This document shows positions 54,076-64,000 of a stretch of DNA of 64,000 nt, one piece after another. The DNA is taken from the NCBI GenBank assembly GCA_023053575.1, contig JAKZAP010000007.1, positions 19,431,464 to 19,495,463 of the forward strand, given 5' to 3'. The stretch's first letter is position 1. Each line of letters opens with the position of its first letter. Position numbers and translations under genes: made by a program. The stretch comes from Branchinecta lynchi (taxonomy: Eukaryota; Arthropoda; Branchiopoda; Anostraca; Branchinectidae). The notes beneath the pieces are model-generated. The model was not told the DNA's origin, did not search any database, and saw only the letters and a program-made list of their open reading frames with translations.

Positions 54076-54277
54076 AAAGAAATAGAAAACCATGGTTTTC
54101 GTTTTTTTTTTGTTTTTTTTTTTATCAGCTAATTATTCCTCTAAGATGATGTGCGAGGGATAAATAGAAATTCGGATATTTCTGTTGCACTTCCGGCAAA
54201 CCGGAAAAAAAAAAAAAAATCCCGAAAATCACGGTTTTCTATTTCTTTCGTAATGAATGGTCAGCTTGGCTTCAAAC
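54076..54277. mobile_element. MITE-like family I, copy 2
   Basis: AAAGAAATAGAAAACC at 54076 and the complement ending at 54249, with the shared centre TGATGTGCGAGGGATAAATA and the same right tail GTAATGAATGGTCAGCTTGG as copy 1. Confidence 0.7.
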
Positions 54278-55861
54278 CTTTATAGCCTACTGTTTTTCTC
54301 AACTACACATGAAAATGGCATGAATTAAATTTTGCGTCGAGAGTACAACTTAAAAATAAAACATAATAACTCATTGAGGACATTTCGACAGCTAAATACC
54401 TTAAATTATCCAAGCTTAATACCTTTTCTAGAAGCGATTCTTTACAGTCCTGAGAAGACCAAAGTAAAATTACTAATATTCAACCGTTCCTACTGAATCT
54501 GAACTAAATGCATCCGTGTTAGGTCTATGCTTCAGTGTTCAATTGGCTTAATTGCAACCCCTGAGTCATGAAATGCCGCATTCCCTTGGGCTTCACCGTC
54601 TGTGTGAAGGATCGTGATAACCTAAGCTTCATATTGCAAATCTGACCCGAGATTGAAAAGTGTTTCCATTTGTATAATCCTCAAATCAGCAGTGTTTGAA
54701 CTTCCCTCCTTTTCTGACTGCTTCATCCCTTCTGCTCTGGAGGTAACACTTAATACTACAAGAGGCAACACGCAAAGCTCCACCCAGGCTCCACCCCCGG
54801 TGAATAAGATCTGAAAAGAAAAGATCCAGCATGCTGACATCGAGGTTATGCGAGTTCTCAGTTCTTCCCTTATTTATTCTTGGTCCTTGCACATTTTTAC
54901 TCTAAAAAAATGGAAATTAGATGGGACTGTTACGAGACTGCTGGTTCCCGGCGCCATTTTATGAGACTGGTGGTTCGAAACAGTGAGACTGGTGTGTTCG
55001 ATTTTCAGAACGGCTGTGAGACTGGTCGACCACATTCCCCACCCTGCAAAAGATCTATGCTTGCCCCTCACCGAGTCAACAAGCTCCAGTTTATCCATGA
55101 TAATTATTGCATTGTATAGGAGATGTTGAAATAGTTATTTCCATGGCATGGCCTGCTTTTGCAAATTAAACTTGTCAAGATCTTGTAATATAAGGGAAGC
55201 CGAAGTTCAAGTGCATACCTGTAACATACTCATGTTTTGATGGAAATGTTTCAACTTCGAATTCGAAAGTTGCTTTCAATACTTCGTTATTACATGTATG
55301 CAGGTGGACTACCAGTCAAATCTAGAACAGTTATAACAAGAAAAAATCCGAAGCCTTAAAGGACCCCTCGCACTATTTACTCTTCAACTTTCAGTATTTT
55401 AAAATATTTAAATTCTTTAAAACTTTTTTCTGCTTTAAAAAAATAACCCACGGTTTTTGGCTGTTTTCAGACTTTTCCGTGACCCGCTGACTTGTAGCGA
55501 AAACAGGGAAACAATTTCCATAACCGGTTTTTCTGATGGAAAAACTTCTCGCAGACAACCGTCGACAGCGTGATACACATCGAAGGTAGCAACGCACGGC
55601 AAGTGAGAAAATCAGCGTGGTTTTGTTAGAAGGGTTAGAATGTACCGTACGGGTCTCCGGGTTTCGAAATATATGAAGTGATTGTGGAAGTAGGTTCCAT
55701 TAGTATTGTATATAAGACTACCCAATCGAACAGCAAAAGCAGCAGCCGTGTCCAGAATGAAATCACAGCACCAGCTTTAACTCCATCCAATTTACAGAGA
55801 AGAAGTCCATAAAATCAGATATTTAAGAAAGAATCTTTAACTGTTTTTCCACAAGTTAATT
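54278..55861. other. spacer with a short GAGACTGGT tandem run
   Basis: No gene recognised. 54929-55027 repeats (T)GAGACTG(C/G)TGGTTC-like words four times at about 25-40 bp spacing. Confidence 0.35.
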
Positions 55862-55990
55862 TTCAGGCTTGAGTGGATTGAGCCTGAAGAGGACTCTTGC
55901 AAAGAAGGGCTGAAAAACAGCTCCAATAAAATGTAGCTGACTTATCCGTTTTGCGCCGTCAAATATGATTAGCAGTCAGCTTGGGCTGAA
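55862..55990 (-). repeat. R3 dispersed repeat, near full length, reverse
   Basis: CAGGCTTGAGTGGATTGAGC, GAAGAGGACTCTTGC, AAGGGCTGAAAAACAGC, GTAGCTGACTTATCCGTTTT and GCAGTCAGCTTGGGC in order, the most complete R3 copy seen. Confidence 0.7.
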
Positions 55991-56415
55991 GGACTATCTA
56001 TCACCACAGTACGGAACTTCAGATCGTCCATACATGCCGCCGACAAGCATCCAACTTAAGCTGGAAAGAAGAAAAAGAGCCTCAAATCTGGAATCTTGCC
56101 TCAAGCTGGAAAATACCAGAGAGAAATACCAGAGGAATATAAAACTCTCTGATATCATTCAGCCACATAATAAAGGGTGTAAAGTTGAAGAGAAGTATCT
56201 GTATACTGCAATAACTGCCAAAATGCACAAATTTGGAACTCAAGCCTAAAAACACAGGCATCGAACGAAATTTGAATTCTTCTGCGTTGGGCATTCTAGG
56301 ATTTTCCGTCGTAGGTTGAGATACTTCGGGACCTTATGAAACGATAACAGGTACCATTTTAAATATCTTTATTCTTCGGCTATTTTATAAGAATTTATCG
56401 CATATACTGTCCACT
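55991..56415. other. spacer
   Basis: Frames of 70-94 codons on both strands have no recognised domain. Nothing supported. Confidence 0.3.
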
Positions 56416-57470
56416 GTGCTTTACTGGATGGTCGGATCGGAGAAGTGACGATGTCTAACCCAATGATGTCATGTTTCTAATGCTCCAGCAAATCTTCCTA
56501 GCACATCGGGAAGTAACTCACGACCACCGGAATTCAGGACAACCGCAGACAGCTCCCCGCCCTCGATACCCGAATCCGTTCCGATTCTGTCACAGATGCA
56601 CCTAGGGCTTGTGACTTTACTTCCTACCACGTTTCATCCTGGTCGCTCCTCTCTATGCGTGTCACAAGATTTCCGGTTCTCCCCTCAGACTCCCGCCCCC
56701 CAGTTCATCGGAGCCGGTCCTGAATTGAAATGGAACATCCGAGACATGACGTCTTTGAAGATATCAAGTTTCATTAAGATTCGGAATCCCGTTCGAAAGT
56801 TATGCATGCCACTAATTTCCTGATTCCGCCGTCTTCTCCTCCCCCCCACGACGGTTGGATCGGTCAAGTGACTGTTTCCAAGTTAATCTGGTCGGGTCCT
56901 TGATGGTCTGCCAAGTTTTATCGTCCTAGACCACCTGGCAGTACATTAACGACGGATTTTCGGAATTCCGGAAACCCCTCGCAACTCCCCTCACAGGGTC
57001 CGAATCCGACCCAGTTCTGTCAGTGATGTATCTAGAGTTTGAGCTTGTTCTTCCCACCAAGTTTCATCCCGATCGCTCCACTCTGAGAGTTTCACACGAT
57101 TTCCAGTTCCCCCCTCCAACCCCCCCCCCCCCCCCCCCCAGATTCATCGGATCTGGTCCGGACTTGAAGTGAGACATCTGAGACACGAGGTCTTTCCAGA
57201 TACCAAGTTTCATTAAGATCCGATCACCCGTTCGAAAGTTACGCATGCCCCTATTTTCCGGATTCCGCCACCTCCTCCTCCCCCCCCCCCATGATGGTCG
57301 GATCGGGCAGGTCACTATTTCCAAGTTAGTTTGGTCGAGTCTCTAATATGCCTGCCAAGTTTCATCGTCCAGCACTTCTGGAAGTACCTTAACTCGAAAA
57401 GATTGAACCGACCGACCGACCGAAAAGTGATTGGTATATGGCACTTGAGCAGTTCTGCAAGTGCCATAAA
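56416..57470 (-). repeat. R1 tandem-modular repeat, copy g, with hairpin
   Basis: Reverse-orientation modules, then GACCGACCGACCG and the terminal hairpin TATGGCACTTG 57437-57447 / CAAGTGCCATA 57458-57468. It contains a run of about 21 C near 57118-57140. Confidence 0.82.
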
Positions 57471-58203
57471 AAGCACAGTGCACTGGCCACTTTACATTGT
57501 CGTTGTGTGTCATTTAGCGGAAACCAAGGATCCTGTAAAGAGGGATAATCAGATGTGTAGTGTGAGAGTTTTGAAAGCATCCGTGCCAGTAACTATGCCC
57601 ATTGATTATTTTGTTCTTCTGTCGTTGCTTGTTTTTAGTTGCTAAATTATCTTTGTCACATAATTTCTAGCCAAACATAGACTTGAATACCCGATTGAAA
57701 TGCGTAACTTATTATACATTCGAGTTTCCTCTAATGAACTTTTTCTTTCGGATTTGGGGTACCTCTGTATACTTATATGTTTACGCTTGAATTACTTAGC
57801 AACTACAACGGTAAACGAATGCCGAAAGATAAAATCTGGAAAAATACGCTACGCAAGCCATTGAAATGCACACTTTTCTTGAAATTCAAACTCTTCGCGT
57901 CAGGATGAAATTTTTTCTCCAACAGTCCATATTTTGAACGTCACTACTAGAGCCAAAGGTGAAAAATGAAAATTCCTTATCTGAATCAAAATAATCCAGT
58001 GTGTTGAAATAAGAGATTTTTTTTACAGCTTTTCAGTTAAACCTTAAGGATTTTTCGTTCTAAGTAATTGTTTTGTCTTCTATCCGGTGCCGGAATGATA
58101 AGGTAGTACATCTAGGTTGAGTACTATCAGTGATTTAGATGTTTCTCAGCGGCAGCAAGGTGTCATCATGTGACGGCGTTGTATACTGTCTGGACATACC
58201 TAA
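57471..58203. other. AT-rich spacer
   Basis: No gene or clear repeat seen. Confidence 0.3.
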
Positions 58204-58608
58204 GGCGTATTCTCGCCGTTCCCCGAGGACACCTTGGGGACTCGAAGGGAACGGCGAGAATAGAGGGAATCACTCCACGCGGACTCCGCGTCCGGAAAAC
58301 AAATGAAATCTTCCAAAATGAATTTTCTTCTTAAAATAAATATGATGTTGACGAAATTAGTCTGGATCCACTTTATTTTTGGTTTCGTTTATACTGATTA
58401 TTTTTAATTAATTTTACATTGCACCAATATCAGACAAAAATTGATTCCCCTACGAATCTGAAAGGGAGTCCTTCCTGATGATGGTGATGATAACTGGAGC
58501 ATTCCCCGTCCGTGGGGACTCGCGAGAATACGGGTAGTGATTCCGCGGGACAAAAAAAAACGCCGGGACTCATCAAGTGGAGTCATCGGAGAAAGGCGAG
58601 AATACGCC
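58204..58608. mobile_element. MITE family F, copy 2
   Basis: GGCGTATTCTCGCCGTTCCC to the complement ending ACGCC at 58608, with the same central ACGAAATTAGTCTGGATCC and TTTTAATTAATTTTA as copy 1. Confidence 0.85.
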
Positions 58609-58760
58609 TCTAAGCTGGTGATGAATGGTGATGATAATCGGAGCACTCCCCCGTCCATGGGGACTCGCGAGAATGCGGGGAGTTAGTCCTCGGGACAAAA
58701 AAACACGCGGGGAGTCCTCGAGTGGAGTCCTCGGGGAACGACGAGAAAACGTCTCACGCC
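58609..58760. mobile_element. MITE family F, copy 3 (right part only)
   Basis: Repeats the last roughly 130 bp of copy 2 (GATGATAATCGGAGCA, GACTCGCGAGAATGCGGGGAG, GAGTCCTCGGGGAACG) immediately after it. Confidence 0.7.
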
Positions 58761-58771
58761 TTTAAGGACTA

Positions 58772-59178
58772 AACGCGTTTTCTCGCCGTTCCCCGAAGAC
58801 CGCACTTGCGGAGTCCCCGCGTTTTTGTTTATCCCGGGGACTCGCTCCCCGTATTTTCGCGAGTCCCCACAGACGGGGAATGCTCCGATTATCATCATCA
58901 AAAAGGACTCCCTTTCAGATTCAGACGGGGAAACAATTTTTGCTGGTGTTGGTGCAGTGTAGGATTAATTAAAAACAATCAGACTAAACAAAATAAAAAA
59001 TAAAGTGGATCCAGACTAATTTCGTCTATTGCATATTTTTTGTTTGAACAAATCCGTCTTGAAAGCATTCGCCGTGTTCTCGCTGTTTTTTTACGCGGAA
59101 TCTGCGTGGAGCGACTCCCTATTCTCGCCGTTCCATTCGATTTCCGTTCCGTTCCATTCGACGGCGAGAATAGAGGGA
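58772..59178. mobile_element. MITE family F, copy 4, inverted
   Basis: Starts GCGTTTTCTCGCCGTTCCCC and runs in the opposite orientation to copy 2 (ATGCTCCGATTATCATC, GTGGATCCAGACTAATTTCG) to GACGGCGAGAATAG. With copies 2 and 3 it forms a head-to-head cluster able to fold back. Confidence 0.8.
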
Positions 59179-59184
59179 ATCTCA

Positions 59185-59739
59185 AGCATTGTCCTAATTG
59201 GTGTAATAAGGTGTATTACCGCGTATAAGACTTATTACAGATTCCTCTTTTCCTCGGAGCGCGCTGTAATAAGGCGAATAAGGAGAATAGACTAGCGTTC
59301 TATTCTGGCTTATGCAGGGCCAATCAGATCGCTTGGTTGGTTCGCCAGCGGGCCGAGGAGAGGCGCAGCGCCGTCAGGGTTGCCAAGGAAAGCACAACAG
59401 TTCTACTTTGTTGGAAGCTAAAGAAACAACTTTTCTTAACAAAAACACGTTTTTGTTCTATTACGACGGCTTTTCGTCAGTTCGAGGATCAATGCTGTCC
59501 ATCCGTTATTTTAATAGCTTTTTTACAGTATAATTTGCGTTATATTGTACTCGTGTACTTCAAGTAGTACCAAGAACCTTTTCGGATATTTTTAGAGCTC
59601 GAAAAATTGTATTACTTTGGCAACACCGGAAGCCGCATTGATCAGAACCTCTTGGGTTGTATTTGAACAGGCGTGTGTGTTAAGACGTAGACATCGCGTA
59701 TAGCGCTATTCACCTTATTACATCTATTAGGACAATGCT
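59185..59739. mobile_element. MITE family E
   Basis: 29-bp inverted termini (AGCATTGTCCTAATTGGTGT.. and complement) flanked by TCA on both sides (59182-59184 and 59740-59742). The subterminal region repeats TAATAAGG / CCTTATTA cores. It inserted directly beside MITE F copy 4. Confidence 0.88.
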
Positions 59740-60169
59740 TCAGGGAATCTACAAGAAAATTTCTCTTCAGAGTTTAGTAAACTTAATTTTCGTTGAATCG
59801 CAACACCATAGAAGAAAGAGAAGAACGCCCGTTTGTTGGGAGTTTTTAAACGTTCAAAACGTGTTACTAGTGCTTAGGGATAAATAGAAAACATCAAGGA
59901 AGAGGGTCAAAATCATCACTGTCAAAATCCTTCAGAGTAGGTAGGATAAGACAGCGTTAGCGTTAGGTTTTCCAGCCAGTCTTTGAATTATTTGCCAGTT
60001 TTGATGTGTTAGGCTATCAAAACTATCTTCCGTTGTTTCAGTGAAAGACTCATTCTCAATTTGTGGGGCAGTTTTAAAGGTGAGCTGAAATCTTGTTCAG
60101 TCTGGTTGTTGTATTCCTAAACTTGACAGCTGAAGGCAGGATACTAGGGGAGACCTGGGGGAGACCAGC
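59740..60169. other. spacer
   Basis: Nothing recognised. Confidence 0.3.
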
Positions 60170-61858
60170 CCAGTTATACACAAATCCTCAATTTTTGGGC
60201 ATGGTGCCCCAACAAAGCCCCAACATCTGGGCATGCCTGGACGTATGGGCATGGTGCCATACGTTGGGGCACCATGCCCTGGAGCTTGCGCATGGTAGCT
60301 TAGTCTAGTACACTAGCCCCATTTCAGACACAGGGCTCAGACGTCTAGCACCATGCCTGGGTGCTAGACGTTCAAGCAATGTACGTTGGTTTCCATGTAT
60401 GGTGCATGGATTTCAGTATACAGTGCATACAGAAAAAACACAGTTTCTGTCATCACAACTGAGTACCTGCTCGGACAGGGCTGAAATTACTACTATGAAT
60501 TAGAGAAATCAAAGACAATCCTTTATATATTTTTCACAACAAAAACAAAAGGGCTCTAATGATGATGGAGATGAAAAACCTAACAGCACCCTATCTATTT
60601 TTCATGTATTTTCCCTATCTATTCCCCAAGAGCCAATATTCTGGTTGGCTGCTATGTAGAAAAAGCTGAGGCACAGGACACTTTGCATGCGAAAGCCTTG
60701 ACTATGTAGAAAAGGAAATGAGGTTTTTCACATCTGTCATCAGCCGAGCCCTTTTGTTTTTGTTGTGAAAAATATATAAAGGATTGTCTTTGATTTCTCT
60801 AATTCATGGTAGTAATTTCAGCCCTGTCCGAGCTGGTGCTCAGTTGTTATGACAGAAACTGTGTTTTTGATGTATGCACTGTATACTGAAATCCATGCAC
60901 CATACATGAAAACCAACGTACAGTTCTTGAACGTCTAGCACCCACGCATGGTGCTAGACTTTTGAGCACCGTGCCTGAAAAGGGGCTAGTGTACTAGACT
61001 GGTACCCCTGTGAAATTTGGTTAAACTGAGTGACTGAGACTGGCTATAAATAGGGTCTTCTTCCTGTCCTAGATCAAAAGATACCTGATTTCACTTTCTA
61101 TCCAACCTCATTTTCCAAGTTTCGAAATGTTAGAGCACTGCCAAGATACATAGAGTTTTGTGGAGGGCACTTCTTTCCTATTGGGTTTACTCTATCCTTT
61201 TCCAGGTAGTAGCCACTAGGTTACTCAATTTTTTTCCAGGTTAGGTTACTCTATCCTTCTCAGGTAGTCGCCGCTAGGTAGAGCAGATGAAGTAAGCTTT
61301 TAGATTTTCTTCCTTTTATGAATTAAATTTCCTTTTCTTCCAAATTCCTTTAGATTGTTTGCTATTTATAGTTTTTTTTTTAGTTTAGTGAGTTTCGATA
61401 ACAATTTTTAACATAGTAAAACAAAAATCACTCAAAATAAATACAGTAAAAGGCAACAGATTGAAAAGCTTGCCTCATCCATGCTACCTAGCTGCAATTT
61501 TCTGATAAAGGATAGGATAAACCCACTAGAAGAGAAGTGGCCTCCAAAAAACTCTATGTATCTTGGAAGTGCTCTAACATTTTGTAAATTGGAAAATGAG
61601 GTGGAATAGAAAGTAAAATCAGGTATCTTTTGACCTAGGACAGGAAGAAGACCCTATTTAGGTATATAGCCAGTCTCAGTTTAACCAAATTTCACAGGGA
61701 TACCATGCCCATGCTCCAGGGCATGGTGCCCCAATGTATGGGCACCGTACCCGTACGTTTGGGCATGCCTAGACGTATGGGCATCATACCCGTACGTTTG
61801 GGCATGCCTAGACGTTGGGGCACCATGCCCAAAAATTGAGGATTTGTGTATGACTGGA
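60170..61858. mobile_element. foldback (palindromic) element, family H
   Basis: The left arm is 60170-60298 plus 61002 to about 61210; the right arm is about 61510-61858. It begins CCAGTTATACACAAATCCTC and ends with the complement. The arms include GGGCATGGTGCCCCAAC, AAATTTGGTTAAACTGAG and GATACCTGATTT..ACTTTCTAT words in mirror order. Subterminal words GGGCATGCCTAGACG and CCGTACGTTTGGGC are repeated. The left arm is split by the nested palindrome at 60303-61001. Confidence 0.85.
60303..61001. mobile_element. second palindromic element nested in the left arm of H
   Basis: The arms, of about 250 bp, run 60303-60554 and 60745-61001 around a 190-bp spacer. Ends GTCTAGTACACTAGCCCC and GGGGCTAGTGTACTAGAC are exact complements. 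Mirror order includes TCAAAGACAATCCTTTATAT and CACAACAAAAACAAAAGGGC. The right arm of H is continuous across the matching point, proving insertion; GGTA is present on both sides (the left one four bases away). Confidence 0.85.
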
Positions 61859-63804
61859 CCAGCCATGGTTGGGATAAAAAAAACGTTTAGCTTGCTATAC
61901 CTCCAAAAGTTGTGAACCGATTTCTTGTTGAGTATGGCAAATGGATGTCTATTATATACTCTGCTTATTAGATTTTTTTTTGATCTTGTATGGCAGTTAG
62001 TTTGAGAAAAGAACGAGAAATAGCAAAGTTGCCATCTACCCCTGGTACATAATGATGGGGTTCACTGCTACACCATTACTTCAGATGCGGTAATTATTTA
62101 ATAATAATGTAAAAAGGATGATAAGGTTCAGAAAGAAGATAGAAAGAAACAAAAAACATGAGATCTTAATTTTTTGGGGGATCTTAAGTCAAGGTCAAAT
62201 GCTTCACCACTCGTTCTGTTCCACCAGAGCTCATTGGATCTCACAATTTAAGGACAACAATTATTTCTTCTTCTGCATATTCCCCATCTGTCCACCCAAA
62301 TTTGCGTGATTTATGCTATCCTTTTTTTCATGTAGCGAGTTTACAATTTCTGTGGAAAACAACGAAGTATTTTGACTTTTTTAACCAGAGAAACGACTGA
62401 AACAAAGTCATTCCACGTTTCCTTGCATCTCGGAACACCGCCCACAAAAAGAGATTCGTCACTGCTTTCTTTGTTCAATATGAACTATTTCTTGTTCCTT
62501 CTTTTTCATTGTTGTCGATTTTGTATTTTTGTCTTCTTCTGTTTTTTGTCTTTTTCATATTTATTTGTGAAAAAAAATACAAAAATCGAAAATGGCTTTC
62601 TTTTACGTCTTTGGGATGCTAAGAAGCATTCCATGCTTTTAACAAACAGACTGGAAGCAGTAATTAAAAACTGGAAGCAGTAATTAAAGTGAGCTGATAA
62701 TTTATAACTATCCTGTTTATGACCAGGATGATTGGGACAGAATGACAAATGAGCCCAATTAGCATTGTCTCTCAGACATCCCTGTCTTCTTGTTCGTATA
62801 CTCTTTGTCCCAATCATGACTGGTAGGCTACATGTGTCCTGGTCATCACATTTTGACCTGAAGTTAAAGTGACCTGAATTTTTTTATGACAGATGGTGCT
62901 CATACACATTATGGTGATGTCTCAGAAGAAGACTAATAATGGGGCTTCATTTGTAGCTATCATTCGATTTTCAATTTTTTTTTCCTGTGAAGATCTGCCT
63001 AACATTAAAGTTCTCCATTGAATTTACAAACAAGGTCGAAAAACTTATTTCAAAAAGATTGTGATACAAAATCGATCCAATAACGGTCATAACTAGACTT
63101 AAATGTCCGCCGCTATATGGCGATTCAGCAGTGAATTATTCAGAATATTGGCTCAAAGTTTTCGTCAGAAAAACTCGATGTCTCATATATAGACGTGTCC
63201 CAATCATGGCTGGTCTCCCCTTTTTATAACAGAAAAAGAAAGGTGTTTTGGTGATAATTTGGCCAAAATTATATGATAGCCTACCTTGCTATTTATACCC
63301 AATTCCAGCAGTTTCATTCCAGCCTCTACACTTACGAAATCGGTGAACTTGGGCCTCGGATCAGAAGCTCTCATATTATTCTCTTGCCTACCAATAACAT
63401 TTTGTTCGATTTTCGTTGAACGAAGTTGCAGTATTGACCAATGCCTTTCTTCTAAATACCTGCTGACCATAGCCTTTTTTTTTATTTTTTCCTTTTCAAC
63501 ATTGTTTTGCGTAAGGCAGTTCTTCAAAGAAGAAATATAAGTAAGTGGATGACATTTTATATCTCTTAATGTGATCAGGAATTCAGGATGAATCCGTTTT
63601 GAGGTTCCACATGCAATATTTGTGATTTAGTGTTCATGCACATAAGTTTACTAGGGGTCTTGCAAATATATGGGTGGTGCACATAGCAAGGTATCCTGTA
63701 TCACAAAACATTCACTAAAATTGTTGGTGAATATTTGTGGGGTTGATTTAGGTTGTTCAGAGCATAGCCTGCAGGGGCGTCACATATGGGGGGCGATGGG
63801 AAAA
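61859..63804. other. AT-rich stretch
   Basis: No gene recognised; several 60-107 codon frames on both strands have no visible domain. Near 62653-62690 ACTGGAAGCAGTAATTAAA is directly repeated. Confidence 0.35.
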
Positions 63805-64000
63805 ACTCCCCCCCCCCCCAAATATCATTGTCCAGTTGGTAAAAAGGAACAGTTGGTCCAAAGTGCCGTGTTTTTTCGTAAAAAGAGTTGATTTTTTCAT
63901 TGAAAACAGTTGTTTTTCGTCATATCCATGTTTTTTTTCTTGAAAATAGTTGTTTTTTCTGCAAAGCTAGTTGGTAAATACGTCCCCCCCCCAAACAAAA
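63805..64000. repeat. R4 repeat bounded by C runs, copy 2
   Basis: C run then AAATATC, an interior of GAAAACAGTTGTTTTTCG-like words, GTTGGTAAATACG, a C run, then AAACAAAA at the window end. Same plan as 31473-31752. Confidence 0.6.

Overview
The window is animal nuclear DNA, most likely from an invertebrate. Two conserved animal genes are split by GT-AG introns, the reverse transcriptases are of the CR1/Jockey-like non-LTR kind with endonuclease and PHD-type ORF1 remnants, there are tRNA-derived SINEs, and inverted-repeat DNA elements are very dense. I cannot name the species. Coding DNA is about 1-2% of the window; most of the rest is repeats.

Host genes, both on the + strand. (1) The 5' part of RTEL1, the telomere and replication DNA helicase: exon 1 at 17473-17574 with the start codon, and exon 2 at 22247-22460 with the Walker A motif. 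(2) The 3' part of BPNT2/IMPAD1, the Golgi 3'-nucleotidase/PAP phosphatase: four exons at 26460-26622, 32271-32416, 35718-35835 and 38757-39019, in phase and ending in a stop codon. A 100-N gap at 25783-25882 lies between them. RTEL1 exon 3 onward and the 5' exon(s) of BPNT2 are both missing, so the gap hides much sequence or the join is wrong.

Layout. 1-17 kb: tandem-modular repeats (families R1 and R2), a MITE, a truncated reverse transcriptase (7.9-8.9 kb), a recent 776-bp tandem duplication (10.57-12.12 kb) and decayed coding-like sequence (13.8-15.4 kb). 17.4-25.8 kb: RTEL1 5' end; its first intron holds three reverse-transcriptase remnants, a nested MITE pair sits just beyond exon 2, and a 63-bp minisatellite runs into the gap. 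26.4-39.2 kb: BPNT2, whose introns hold a SINE, R1 arrays, MITEs and a 570-codon reverse transcriptase inserted inside a TIR element. 39-51.6 kb: SINE, R2 and R1 arrays, and a retroelement nested inside another retroelement, the inner one carrying a 125-bp tandem array of its own 3' end. 51.6-64 kb: a cluster of TIR elements, more R1, and a 1.7-kb palindromic foldback element with a second palindrome inserted in one arm.

Two patterns stand out. First, about ten unrelated TIR families (called A to K here) share one build: the short core next to the terminus is repeated many times, in both orientations, through the interior. Second, R1 and R2 share a plan: about 140-bp tandem modules, a GACGGACA-type tract, a TGCGAT box, and then a terminal palindrome or hairpin. 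This recalls Helentron-associated DINE-1/pearl-type elements, but the match is inference.
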